From Pseudomonas benzenivorans (lineage in GTDB: Bacteria > Pseudomonadota > Gammaproteobacteria > Pseudomonadales > Pseudomonadaceae), in assembly GCF_900100495.1 (NCBI RefSeq), contig NZ_FNCT01000019.1:33477-97476 (forward strand): a DNA stretch of 64,000 bases. Direction: 5' to 3'. The position numbers and the translations under genes are program-made. The notes beneath the pieces were generated by a model. It did no database searches. It was not told where the DNA came from and saw nothing but the letters and a program-made list of their open reading frames with translations. Position 1 is the stretch's first letter, and every line of letters starts with the position of its first letter. This document shows positions 35,041 to 43,182 of this stretch, piece by piece.

Positions 35041-36498
35041 ATGGAAGCCTTGCTGCTGGTCCTCGCGATACCCCTGATCGGCGGCCTGCTGCTGGCGATC
35101 TGGGGCGACCGGGAGGTGGGCCAGGATCTCAACGCCGCGGTCAGCTTCCTCACCCTGGCCGCTGCCGTCTGGCTCACTGCCATGGTCATTCGCGACGGCC
35201 CGCTGCTGGTCTGGGGCGAGTGGTTCTTCGTCGATGCGTTGAACGTGTTCCTGGTCACCCTCACGGCCTTCGTCGGCTTCACCACCTCGCTATTTTCCCG
35301 CCCCTACATGCGCGTCGAACGTGACCACGGCAAGATGACACCCGGGCGGATGCGCCTCTATCACAGCATGTATCAGCTGTTCAACTGCATGATGCTGATG
35401 GCGCTCACGACCAACAATCTCGGCATCCTCTGGGTGGCGATGGAGGCGGCGACGCTGACCACCGTGTTGCTGGTGTCGGTGTATCGGACTGCCGCCAGCC
35501 TGGAGGCCGCCTGGAAGTATTTCATCCTCTGCGGGGTCGGTATCGCCCAGGCGTTGTTCGGCACCATCCTGCTCTATCTGGCCGCCGAGCGCGCGATCGG
35601 CGGCGGCGAAGACGCCCTGCTATGGACCCATCTGGCCAACGCCAAGCATCTCCTCGCCCCCGACATCCTCTCGCTGGCATTCGTCTTCCTGCTGCTGGGC
35701 TACGGAACCAAAGTGGGGCTGGTGCCGGTGCATAACTGGCTGCCGGACGCCCACGCCGAGGGGCCGACGCCGATCTCGGCGGTGCTCTCCGGGCTGTTGC
35801 TGAACGTCGCGCTGTATGCCGTCCTGCGCTGCAAGGTGCTCGCCGACGGTGCGCTGCAGAACGGCCTGCCCGGAAAGATAATGATCGGCTTCGGCCTGAT
35901 CACGGTGGTCGCGGCCGCCTTCTTCCTGTCCCGCCAGCGCGACGTCAAGCGGATGTTCGCCTACTCGTCGATCGAGCATATGGGACTGATGACCTTCGCC
36001 TTCGGCATGGGCGGGCCGGTGGCCAATTTCGCCGGGTTGCTGCACATGACCGTCCATGCGCTGATCAAGTCGGCCATTTTCTTCGCCGTCGGGCATGCCG
36101 CACAGAAGGCCGGCTCGCAGGCCATGGAGGATATCCGCGGCCTGATCAAGGTGAGTCCCACCGTGGGCTGGGGGCTGATGCTCGGGTCGCTGGCGATTCT
36201 CGGCATGCCGCCCTTCGGCGTGTTCGCCAGCGAGTTCCTCATTCTCACCACGGCGATGCGCGAATACCCTTGGGCAACGCCCTTCCTGCTGATTGCCCTG
36301 GGGGTCGCCTTCGCGGCCATCTTCAGCCGGGTGCAGCCGATGGTGTTCGGTGAAACCTCGGTGCGGGCGCTCGCCCATCCGCCGGCCTTGCTGCCGGTTT
36401 TCATCCATCTGGGGCTGGGCCTGATGCTCGGGCTCTATATTCCGCCCTATCTCAACGACTGGTACGAGCAAGCCGCACGAATGATTGGAGGAGGCTGA
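35041..36498 (+). CDS. Hydrogenase-4 subunit F-like (HyfF/NuoN-type antiporter subunit)
   Basis: This 485-residue polytopic protein is the second antiporter-like subunit. It shows ILWVAMEAATLTTVLLVSVY (conserved Glu), KVGLVPVHNWLPDAHAEGPT (Lys and loop) and RMFAYSSIEHMGLMTFAFGM, all typical of HyfF/NuoN. With HyfB it gives the complex two likely ion channels. It starts at the ATG at 35041 rather than the GTG two codons earlier. It lies 2 nt after the E subunit and immediately before the large subunit. Confidence 0.92.
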   Translation: MEALLLVLAIPLIGGLLLAIWGDREVGQDLNAAVSFLTLAAAVWLTAMVIRDGPLLVWGEWFFVDALNVFLVTLTAFVGFTTSLFSRPYMRVERDHGKMTPGRMRLYHSMYQLFNCMMLMALTTNNLGILWVAMEAATLTTVLLVSVYRTAASLEAAWKYFILCGVGIAQALFGTILLYLAAERAIGGGEDALLWTHLANAKHLLAPDILSLAFVFLLLGYGTKVGLVPVHNWLPDAHAEGPTPISAVLSGLLLNVALYAVLRCKVLADGALQNGLPGKIMIGFGLITVVAAAFFLSRQRDVKRMFAYSSIEHMGLMTFAFGMGGPVANFAGLLHMTVHALIKSAIFFAVGHAAQKAGSQAMEDIRGLIKVSPTVGWGLMLGSLAILGMPPFGVFASEFLILTTAMREYPWATPFLLIALGVAFAAIFSRVQPMVFGETSVRALAHPPALLPVFIHLGLGLMLGLYIPPYLNDWYEQAARMIGGG

Positions 36499-36499
36499 C

Positions 36500-38044
36500 A
36501 TGCAGTTCTTCGGACTCGCTTGCGAATTCGAGCCGCTGGAAACGCCGCTGCCGATTTTTCGCGCGCGGGTCGATGCCGGCCAGTGGCTCGAACTCGCGCG
36601 CTCGATCGTCGAAGCGCAAGGGCAATTGGTCAGCCTGTGGGGCTCGGACCGGCGCCGTGCCGGCGCCTCGTTCGAGGTCGCGGCGGCCTACCGGACTGCG
36701 GACGGGCTATTGTGCGCAGAACTGCCGCTCGATCCGCAGCGGCCGGTGTACCCGGACATCGCGCGCTTCTTTGCGCCGGCAAACCGCATGCAGCGAGCGG
36801 CCCGCGACCTGCTGGGCATCCAAGCCGATGGCAGCGCGGACTGCCGCCCGTGGCTGCGGCATGACGCCTGGCCCGCCGACTACTTCCCGCTGCGGCATGA
36901 AAATACCGGGCAGGAGCGCTTCGACTTGCCCACGGAACATTACCCCTTCGTCCGCGTCGAGGGCGACGGCGTGCACGAGATCCCGGTGGGACCGGTCCAC
37001 GCCGGCATCATCGAACCGGGGCATTTCCGCTTCTCGGTGGTCGGCGAGAAGGTGCTCAGACTCGAACAACGCCTGGGCTACACGCACAAGGGCATCGAGC
37101 GCCGCTTCATCGGCATGGACGTCGAAACCGGGGCGAGGCTCGCCGGCCGGGTTTCCGGCGACAGCACCGTCGCCTACGCCTGGGCCTATGCGATGGCACT
37201 GGAGTCCCTCGCGCACCAGCGCATTCCGGAGCGCGCCCGCTGGCTGCGGGCGTTGCTGCTGGAGCGCGAGCGGGTGGCCAATCACCTGGGCGACCTGGGC
37301 GCCCTGGGCAACGATGCGGCGTTCGGCTTCGCCCTCACGCAGTTCTCGCTGCTGCGCGAAGACTGGCTGCGCAGCAACGCCGAGTGGTTTGGTCACCGCT
37401 TGCTGATGGACCGGATCTGCCCGGGCGGGGTCGAACGTGACCTTGGCGACGCCGCCAGGCAGGCCCTGCGCGAGCAGGCGACCGCGATGCGCGCTTCGCT
37501 CGGGGAACTGCAACGTATCTTCGATGATCACGCCGGGATGCAGGATCGACTGGTCACCACTGGGCGCATTTCACCGACGCTGGCGCAGCAGCTCGGCTTG
37601 ACCGGACTGGCAGCGCGCGCCAGCGGACGCACCGGCGATCTGCGCAGCGACTTTGCCTGGCCCCCCTACGACAGCCTGGACTTCAAGGCCTGCAGCCAGC
37701 ACAACGGCGATGTCGCGGCTCGCCTGAACCTGCGCTTCGCCGAGGTCTTCGAGTCCCTTCGGCTAATCGAGGCCTTGCTGCAACGCCTGCCGGAGGGACA
37801 GGTTCGCACGCCTATCGATCCGCCGGCGAACGCCAAGGGGGCCGGCTGGGTCGAGGGTTGGCGCGGCGAGATCCTGGTCGCGCTGGAGACCGACGAAGCG
37901 GGCGCCATCGCCCGCTGCCATTGCCATGATCCGTCTTGGCAGAACTGGCCAGTACTCGAGCACGCGGTCATCGGCAACATCGTTGCCGACTTCCCGCTGA
38001 TCAACAAATCCTTCAATCTCAGCTACTCGGGGCAGGATCTGTAA
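36500..38044 (+). CDS. Hydrogenase-like large subunit without Ni-binding cysteines (HyfG-like, NuoC-NuoD type)
   Basis: The 514-residue protein joins a NuoC-like domain (residues ~1-140, YPDIARFFAPANRMQRAARD) to a NuoD/[NiFe]-large-subunit domain (from EIPVGPVHAGIIEPGHFRFS at 160). At the position of the hydrogenase RxCGxC motif it has R217-V-S-G-D-S222, so both N-terminal Ni-ligand cysteines are serines. The C-terminal Cys pair is also absent: the end reads FPLINKSFNLSYSGQDL. It cannot hold a classical NiFe site and is of the Ehr (energy-converting hydrogenase-related) type. GGAGGAGG precedes the ATG at 36500. It overlaps the small subunit by 1 nt. Confidence 0.93.
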   Translation: MQFFGLACEFEPLETPLPIFRARVDAGQWLELARSIVEAQGQLVSLWGSDRRRAGASFEVAAAYRTADGLLCAELPLDPQRPVYPDIARFFAPANRMQRAARDLLGIQADGSADCRPWLRHDAWPADYFPLRHENTGQERFDLPTEHYPFVRVEGDGVHEIPVGPVHAGIIEPGHFRFSVVGEKVLRLEQRLGYTHKGIERRFIGMDVETGARLAGRVSGDSTVAYAWAYAMALESLAHQRIPERARWLRALLLERERVANHLGDLGALGNDAAFGFALTQFSLLREDWLRSNAEWFGHRLLMDRICPGGVERDLGDAARQALREQATAMRASLGELQRIFDDHAGMQDRLVTTGRISPTLAQQLGLTGLAARASGRTGDLRSDFAWPPYDSLDFKACSQHNGDVAARLNLRFAEVFESLRLIEALLQRLPEGQVRTPIDPPANAKGAGWVEGWRGEILVALETDEAGAIARCHCHDPSWQNWPVLEHAVIGNIVADFPLINKSFNLSYSGQDL

Positions 38045-38592
38045 TGTGGCAAGTCCTCAAGAAAATCGCCCACACCGGTATCGTCACCGAGGCATGGCCT
38101 GAACCCGCCCTCGAATGGCGAACCGAGGCGCAAGCCATTCAGGCCGACCTGCTCGCCATTCTGGGACGAAGCCTGGCGATCAGGATGGTCGACGCGGGTT
38201 CCTGCAACGGCTGCGAGCTGGAAATCAACGCCCTGAACAACCCCTACTACAACATCGAGGGACTGGGCATCAAGTTTGTAGCCAGCCCTCGGCATGCCGA
38301 CATGCTGCTGGTTACCGGACCGGTCTCGCGGCATATGGAGATCGCCCTGCAGCGAACCTATGACGCGACGCCCGCACCCAAGCTGGTGGTCGCGGTCGGT
38401 GACTGCGGCTGTTGCGGCGGTCTATTCGGGGAGAGCTACGCCAGCTGCGGAAAGGTTTCGAATGTCATTCCGGTCGATGTCAGCGTGCCGGGCTGCCCGC
38501 CATCTCCACTCGACATCCTGCGCGGCATCCTGGCCGCGGTTCGACTCCCGCCGCCGGAGAGCCGCCCCCGTGCTGCAGAGGTCGGCCCGTAG
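38044..38592 (+). CDS. Hydrogenase-like small subunit (HyfI/NuoB type)
   Basis: This 182-residue protein is of the NuoB/HyfI family and carries the proximal [4Fe-4S] cluster. Cys54 and Cys57 (DAGSCNGCELE), Cys121 (GDCGCCGG) and Cys151 (VPGCPPSP) are all present, so electron transfer is likely retained even though the large subunit has lost its Ni ligands. It ends the operon; a MITE follows after about 60 nt. No ferredoxin-type HyfH, no HyfD and no HyfA gene is nearby. Confidence 0.92.
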   Translation: MWQVLKKIAHTGIVTEAWPEPALEWRTEAQAIQADLLAILGRSLAIRMVDAGSCNGCELEINALNNPYYNIEGLGIKFVASPRHADMLLVTGPVSRHMEIALQRTYDATPAPKLVVAVGDCGCCGGLFGESYASCGKVSNVIPVDVSVPGCPPSPLDILRGILAAVRLPPPESRPRAAEVGP

Positions 38593-38653
38593 CTCGAGCA
38601 GCCGGATGTCGCAGTCGGGGCGCCCGCTTCTTGCCGGCAGAGGAGAGCGTTAG

Positions 38654-38867
38654 CAGGCCGTTGAAAAACGTAGGCGAGGCAGCCGAGGCCAGGCAAAAAC
38701 AGGCGAAACGCAGCGTAGCGGAGTAACAGCCGTAGGCTGGCCCGCAGGGCGAGCGAAGCGAGTCAAAAGCGCAGTTTACGTGTTGTAAATGAGCATTTTG
38801 ACTGGGCTCGCATACGAGCCTGTTTTTAACGACGCATCGGCAACGCAGGTAGTTTTTCAACGGCCTG
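38654..38867. mobile_element. 214-bp palindromic MITE with TTAG target duplication
   Basis: The ends are inverted repeats: CAGGCCGTTGAAAAAC at 38654 and its complement at 38852-38867 (16 bp perfect, weaker pairing beyond). The direct repeat TTAG flanks it at 38650-38653 and 38868-38871, as expected for a transposition-type 4-bp duplication. There is no transposase gene inside. A 4-bp YTAR-type duplication is known for IS5- and IS1182-like elements, so a parent of that kind is possible. It ends the accessory block before mrp. Confidence 0.8.
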
Positions 38868-38925
38868 TTAGTGCGCTAACGCTCTCGAACAGACCAAGAC
38901 TTGGGCCCGGAGGCTGAGCGCCCCC

Positions 38926-40014
38926 TCAGTCGTCGCTGACCACGATGCGCGGCATCCCCTGCGGCTGCCCGCCCGAGGCGATGCGCGCCCCCACATTGCG
39001 CGCGGTTTGCTGATAGATCATGGCGATCTGGCTTTCCGGGTCGGCAATGGTGGTCGGTTTGCCACCGTCGGACTGCATGCGGATGGCCATCGACAGCGGC
39101 AGCGAGGCCAGCAGGTCGACGCCGAACTGCGCCGCCAGCTTCTCGCCACCGCCCTCGCCGAACAGGTGCTCGGCATGCCCGCAGTTGGAGCAGATGTGCA
39201 CGGCCATGTTCTCCACCACGCCGAGCACCGGGATATTCACCTTGCGGAACATCTCGATGCCTTTCTTGGCATCCAGCAGCGCCAGGTCCTGCGGGGTGGT
39301 GACGATCACCGCGCCGGCCACCGGCACCTTCTGCGCCAGGGTCAGCTGGATGTCGCCGGTGCCCGGCGGCATGTCCACCACCAGGTAATCCAGGTCGTCC
39401 CAGGCGGTCTGGGTGATCAACTGGATCAGCGCACCGGAGACCATCGGCCCGCGCCAGACCACCGGGGTGTTCTCGTCGGTGAGAAAGGCCATGGACATGA
39501 CTTCCACGCCATGGGCCTTGAGCGGCACGAACCACTTCTGATCCTTCACCTGCGGGCGGGTGCCTTCCGGGATGCCGAACATGATGCCCTGGCTCGGCCC
39601 GTAGATGTCGGCATCGAGAATACCGACCTTGGCCCCCTCACGCGCCAGCGCCAGCGCCAGGTTGGCCGCGGTGGTCGATTTGCCCACCCCGCCCTTGCCC
39701 GAGGCCACCGCGATAACGTTCTTCACATTGGCCAGCGCCGGCACCTGGTCCTGCGCCTTGTGCGCCTCGATCACACAATCGATCTGCACCTGGGCGGCAT
39801 CGACGCCATCGAGATTCTCCAGGGCCATTTGCAGCATCTGCGCCCAGCCGCTCTTGAACAGCCCGGCGGCATAGCCCAACTGCAGGCGCACCGCGACCCG
39901 CCCGCCGCTGATAGCGACTTCACGCAGGCAGCCGGCGCTGACCGGGTCTTGGTTGAGATGCGGATCGGTGAACTGGCGCAGGCAGGCTTCGACCGCTTCG
40001 CGGGTGACGGACAT
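38926..40014 (-). CDS. apbC: Iron-sulfur cluster carrier Mrp/ApbC (P-loop ATPase)
   Basis: The 362-residue MinD/Mrp-family ATPase delivers Fe-S clusters to apoproteins. An N-terminal MIP18-like domain (SVTREAVEACLRQFTDPHLN) is followed by the P-loop GKGGVGKSTTAANLALALAR, DADIYGPSQ, VVDMPPGTGDIQLT and the cluster-binding CSNCGH motif (VENMAVHICSNCGHAEHLFG). Length and motif order are standard. It is divergent from metG, the same arrangement as in P. aeruginosa. Note the family name Mrp is unrelated to the Mrp antiporter at the left end. Confidence 0.96.
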   Translation of the reverse strand: MSVTREAVEACLRQFTDPHLNQDPVSAGCLREVAISGGRVAVRLQLGYAAGLFKSGWAQMLQMALENLDGVDAAQVQIDCVIEAHKAQDQVPALANVKNVIAVASGKGGVGKSTTAANLALALAREGAKVGILDADIYGPSQGIMFGIPEGTRPQVKDQKWFVPLKAHGVEVMSMAFLTDENTPVVWRGPMVSGALIQLITQTAWDDLDYLVVDMPPGTGDIQLTLAQKVPVAGAVIVTTPQDLALLDAKKGIEMFRKVNIPVLGVVENMAVHICSNCGHAEHLFGEGGGEKLAAQFGVDLLASLPLSMAIRMQSDGGKPTTIADPESQIAMIYQQTARNVGARIASGGQPQGMPRIVVSDD

Positions 40015-40214
40015 AAAAGACTCCCAATAGAAAGACCGAGTAAAACAGGCAGGCATCTTACCCTGTAGGACGCGCCCCGCGCACCGCCTGCCGGGCCCGC
40101 GACCCGCCACCGGTGCGCACCACGCACCCTGCCGAGGCGATGCAACGGATGAAAAAAAGCCGCTGCGCCTATATAGTTACCGACTTCCTTCGTTTCCCCG
40201 TGCAGCCGATCACC

Positions 40215-42272
40215 ATGACCGAAGCCCGCAAGATTCTCGTTACCAGCGCCCTGCCCTACGCCAACGGTTCGATTCACCTCGGCCATATGCTCGAGTACAT
40301 CCAGACCGACATGTGGGTGCGCTTCCAGAAGCTGCGCGGCAACCAGTGCCTGTACGTGTGCGCCGACGATGCCCATGGCTCGGCGATCATGCTGCGCGCG
40401 GAGAAGGAAGGCATCACCCCGGAACAGCTGATCGCCAACGTGCAGGCCGAGCACAGCGCCGACTTCGCCGATTTCCTGGTCGACTTCGACAACTACCACT
40501 CCACCCACGCGGAGGAGAACCGCGAGCTGTCGGCCGCCATCTACCTGAAGCTGCGTGACGCCGGGCATATCGCCACTCGCTCGGTGACCCAGTACTTCGA
40601 CCCGGAAAAGGGCATGTTCCTCGCCGACCGCTTCATCAAGGGCAGCTGTCCGAAATGCGGCGCCGAAGACCAGTACGGCGACAACTGCGAGAAATGCGGC
40701 GCCACCTACGAGCCGACCGAGCTGAAGAACCCGCGCTCGGCGATTTCCGGTGCCGTTCCAGAACTGCGTGATTCCAAGCACTTCTTCTTCAAGCTGCCGG
40801 ACTTCGAGGCCATGCTGAAAAGCTGGACGCGCAGCGGCACCCTGCAGGACGCGGTGGCCAACAAGATCGCCGAGTGGCTGGATTCCGGCCTGCAGGAATG
40901 GGACATCAGCCGCGACGCGCCCTATTTCGGCTTCGAGATCCCCGACGAACCGGGCAAGTACTTCTACGTCTGGCTGGATGCGCCGATCGGCTACATGGCC
41001 AGCTTCAAGAACCTCTGCAGCAAGCGCCCGGAGCTGGACTTCGAGGCGTTCTGGGGCAAGGACTCGAGCGCCGAGCTGTACCACTTCATCGGCAAGGACA
41101 TCGTCAACTTCCACGCGCTGTTCTGGCCGGCGATGCTCGAGGGTGCCGGCTACCGCAAGCCGAGCGGGGTCAACGTGCACGGCTACCTGACCGTCAACGG
41201 CCAGAAGATGTCCAAGTCGCGCGGCACCTTCATCAAGGCGCGCACCTACCTCGATCACCTGAATCCCGAGTACCTGCGCTACTACTATGCGGCCAAGCTC
41301 GGCCGCGGCGTCGACGACCTCGACCTCAACCTCGAGGACTTCGTGCAGAAGGTCAACTCCGACCTGGTCGGCAAGGTAGTGAATATCGCCAGCCGTTGCG
41401 CCGGCTTCATCCACAAGGGCAACGCCGGGCTGCTGGTGGCGGGCAATGCCGCGCCCGAGCTGACCGAGGCCTTCCAGGCCGCGGCGCCATCGATTGCCGA
41501 AGCCTACGAGGCCCGCGATTTCGCCCGCGCCATGCGCGAGATCATGGCCCTGGCCGACCGCGCCAACGCCTGGATCGCCGACCAGGCGCCCTGGGCGCTG
41601 GCCAAGCAGGAAGGCAAGCAGGACGAGGTGCAGGCCATCTGCGCCCTGGGCATCAATCTGTTCCGCCAGCTGGTGATCTTCCTCAAGCCGGTACTGCCGA
41701 ATCTGGCCGCCGATGCCGAGGCCTTCCTGGGTGTCGCGCCACTGTCCTGGAACGACCACCAGCACCTGCTGGCCAACCATCAACTGAAGCCGTTCAGCGC
41801 CCTGCTGACCCGTATCGAGCCTGCGAAAATCGACGCCATGATCGAAGCCTCCAAAGAAGACCTGGTCGCCAGCGACACCAATCACGCGCCGCAAGGCAGC
41901 GGCCCCCGAGGCAACGGCGAGCTGGCGAAAGAGCCGCTGGCCGCGGAGATCGCCTTCGACGCCTTTGCCGCTGTCGATCTGCGCATCGCCCTGATCGAGA
42001 AGGCCGAGTTCGTCGAAGGCGCGGACAAGCTGCTGCGCCTGTCCCTGGATATCGGCGACGCCAAGCGCAACGTGTTCTCCGGAATCAAGAGCGCCTACCC
42101 CGACCCGAGCAAGCTCGAAGGCCGCCTGACCCTGTACGTGGCCAACCTGGCCGCGCGCAAGATGAAGTTCGGCGTCTCCGAGGGCATGGTCCTGGCCGCC
42201 GGCCCCGGCGGCGAGGAAATCTACCTGCTCAGCCCGGACAGCGGCGCCAAGCCTGGCCAGCGGGTCAAATAG
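40215..42272 (+). CDS. metG: Methionyl-tRNA synthetase
   Basis: The 685-residue class I synthetase charges tRNA-Met. It has the HIGH-type motif YANGSIHLGHMLEY, the zinc knuckle CPKCGAEDQYGDNCEKC, the KMSKS loop GQKMSKSRGTF and a C-terminal tRNA-binding (dimerisation) domain from about residue 580 (AFDAFAAVDLRIALIEKAEF). It starts at the ATG at 40215 (TEARKILVTSALPYANG). It lies between divergent apbC and the rnf operon; the 325-nt gap after it holds a repeat. Confidence 0.97.
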   Translation: MTEARKILVTSALPYANGSIHLGHMLEYIQTDMWVRFQKLRGNQCLYVCADDAHGSAIMLRAEKEGITPEQLIANVQAEHSADFADFLVDFDNYHSTHAEENRELSAAIYLKLRDAGHIATRSVTQYFDPEKGMFLADRFIKGSCPKCGAEDQYGDNCEKCGATYEPTELKNPRSAISGAVPELRDSKHFFFKLPDFEAMLKSWTRSGTLQDAVANKIAEWLDSGLQEWDISRDAPYFGFEIPDEPGKYFYVWLDAPIGYMASFKNLCSKRPELDFEAFWGKDSSAELYHFIGKDIVNFHALFWPAMLEGAGYRKPSGVNVHGYLTVNGQKMSKSRGTFIKARTYLDHLNPEYLRYYYAAKLGRGVDDLDLNLEDFVQKVNSDLVGKVVNIASRCAGFIHKGNAGLLVAGNAAPELTEAFQAAAPSIAEAYEARDFARAMREIMALADRANAWIADQAPWALAKQEGKQDEVQAICALGINLFRQLVIFLKPVLPNLAADAEAFLGVAPLSWNDHQHLLANHQLKPFSALLTRIEPAKIDAMIEASKEDLVASDTNHAPQGSGPRGNGELAKEPLAAEIAFDAFAAVDLRIALIEKAEFVEGADKLLRLSLDIGDAKRNVFSGIKSAYPDPSKLEGRLTLYVANLAARKMKFGVSEGMVLAAGPGGEEIYLLSPDSGAKPGQRVK

Positions 42273-42597
42273 GGCAAATCAGCCGGGGGGGCCGGGCATG
42301 ACCCGCCCCGGCTGCAGCGTCACGCTGTCGCACTCGCCTGCTGAATACCCGGGCATAACCCGCGAGCCATGGCTAAGCTGTTGAAATAATTGGACTCTTT
42401 ACCTGGACAGGGAAAACCGCGGTGGACGCCGAAGAGCGCCCGGCTTGTACGCCCTATCCCCCTCCCCGATAATAGAAGCCCTTTAACGTGAAAGTCGCGC
42501 AGCGACGCCATCCTCCTGTCCTTCTCCCTGCCGGAGAAGGTGGCGCGAAGCGCCGGATGAGGGACACGGGCCTTGCCCGTCCACAACGGTACCCGCA
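42273..42597. other. Intergenic region between metG and rnfA with a repeated element
   Basis: About 325 nt without a gene. An imperfect GC-rich inverted repeat lies just after metG (AGCCGGGGGGGC ... GCCCCGGCT, 42281-42313) but has no T-run. The 84-nt repeat at 42481-42564 fills the right part. The rnf promoter should be in the middle, near the AT-richer 42380-42470; no clear boxes were identified. Confidence 0.4.
42481..42564. repeat. 84-nt intergenic repeat, copy 1
   Basis: The stretch starts CTTTAACGTGAAAGTCGCGC and ends GCGCCGGATGAGGGA. An 84-nt copy of the same length occurs at 51614-51697 with a few substitutions. It contains two small hairpins, CCTTCTCC/GGAGAAGG and GGCGC-GAA-GCGCC, typical of REP-like intergenic repeats. 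No coding or transposase is involved. Confidence 0.8.
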
Positions 42598-43182
42598 ATG
42601 ACCGAACTCGCCCTGATCATGGTTAGCGCCATCCTGGTCAACAACTTCGTGTTGGTGCAGTTCCTCGGCCTATGCCCATTCATGGGCGTGTCGAAGAAAA
42701 TCGAGACGGCCATCGGCCTGTCCCTGGCCACCACCTTCGTCCTGACCCTGGCGGCGATGTGCAGCTACCTGGTCCAGCAGTACGTGCTCAAGCCCCTGGA
42801 CCTGGAGTTCCTGCGCACCATCAGCTTCATCCTGGTGATCGCCGTGGTGGTGCAGTTCACCGAGATGGTGGTGAACAAGACCAGCCCGCTGCTGTACCGC
42901 GTGCTGGGCATCTTCCTGCCACTGATCACCACCAACTGCATCGTCCTCGGCGTAGCCCTGCTCAACGCCAACAAGGCCGAATTCACCTTCGTCAGCGCCA
43001 CCGCCAACGGCTTCGCCGCCGGCCTGGGCTTCTCCCTGGTGCTGGTGCTGTTCGCCGCCATGCGCGAGCGCATCGCCATCGCCGACGTACCCAAGGCCTT
43101 CCAGGGCGCGGCCATCGGCATGGTCACCGCCGGCCTGATGTCCCTGGCGTTCATGGGCTTCACCGGGTTGATCAAGCTATGA
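42598..43182 (+). CDS. rnfA: Rnf/Rsx electron transport complex subunit A
   Basis: The 194-residue membrane protein has six helices and is the RnfA/NqrE-type subunit, with VNNFVLVQFLGLCPFMGVSK and LPLITTNCIVLGVALLNANK carrying the conserved cysteines of the inter-membrane [2Fe-2S] centre shared with RnfE. It is the first gene of rnfABCDGE and overlaps rnfB by 4 nt. The complex couples electron flow between NAD(H) and ferredoxin to ion transport. Confidence 0.97.
   Translation: MTELALIMVSAILVNNFVLVQFLGLCPFMGVSKKIETAIGLSLATTFVLTLAAMCSYLVQQYVLKPLDLEFLRTISFILVIAVVVQFTEMVVNKTSPLLYRVLGIFLPLITTNCIVLGVALLNANKAEFTFVSATANGFAAGLGFSLVLVLFAAMRERIAIADVPKAFQGAAIGMVTAGLMSLAFMGFTGLIKL

Noticed and set aside
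31427..38592. A functional hydrogenase-4 / formate hydrogenlyase operon
   Set aside because: The large subunit lacks all Ni-ligand cysteines and there are no hyp maturation genes, no HyfH ferredoxin subunit and no formate dehydrogenase partner.
38480..38860. Minus-strand open frame through the MITE
   Set aside because: It spans the palindromic element and the end of the small-subunit gene and shows no recognisable protein features.
38654..38867. Simple rho-independent terminator for the Ehr-like operon
   Set aside because: The inverted repeats are 214 bp apart with TTAG duplications at the outer edges, which fits a transposable element; a terminator role is only possible as a side effect.
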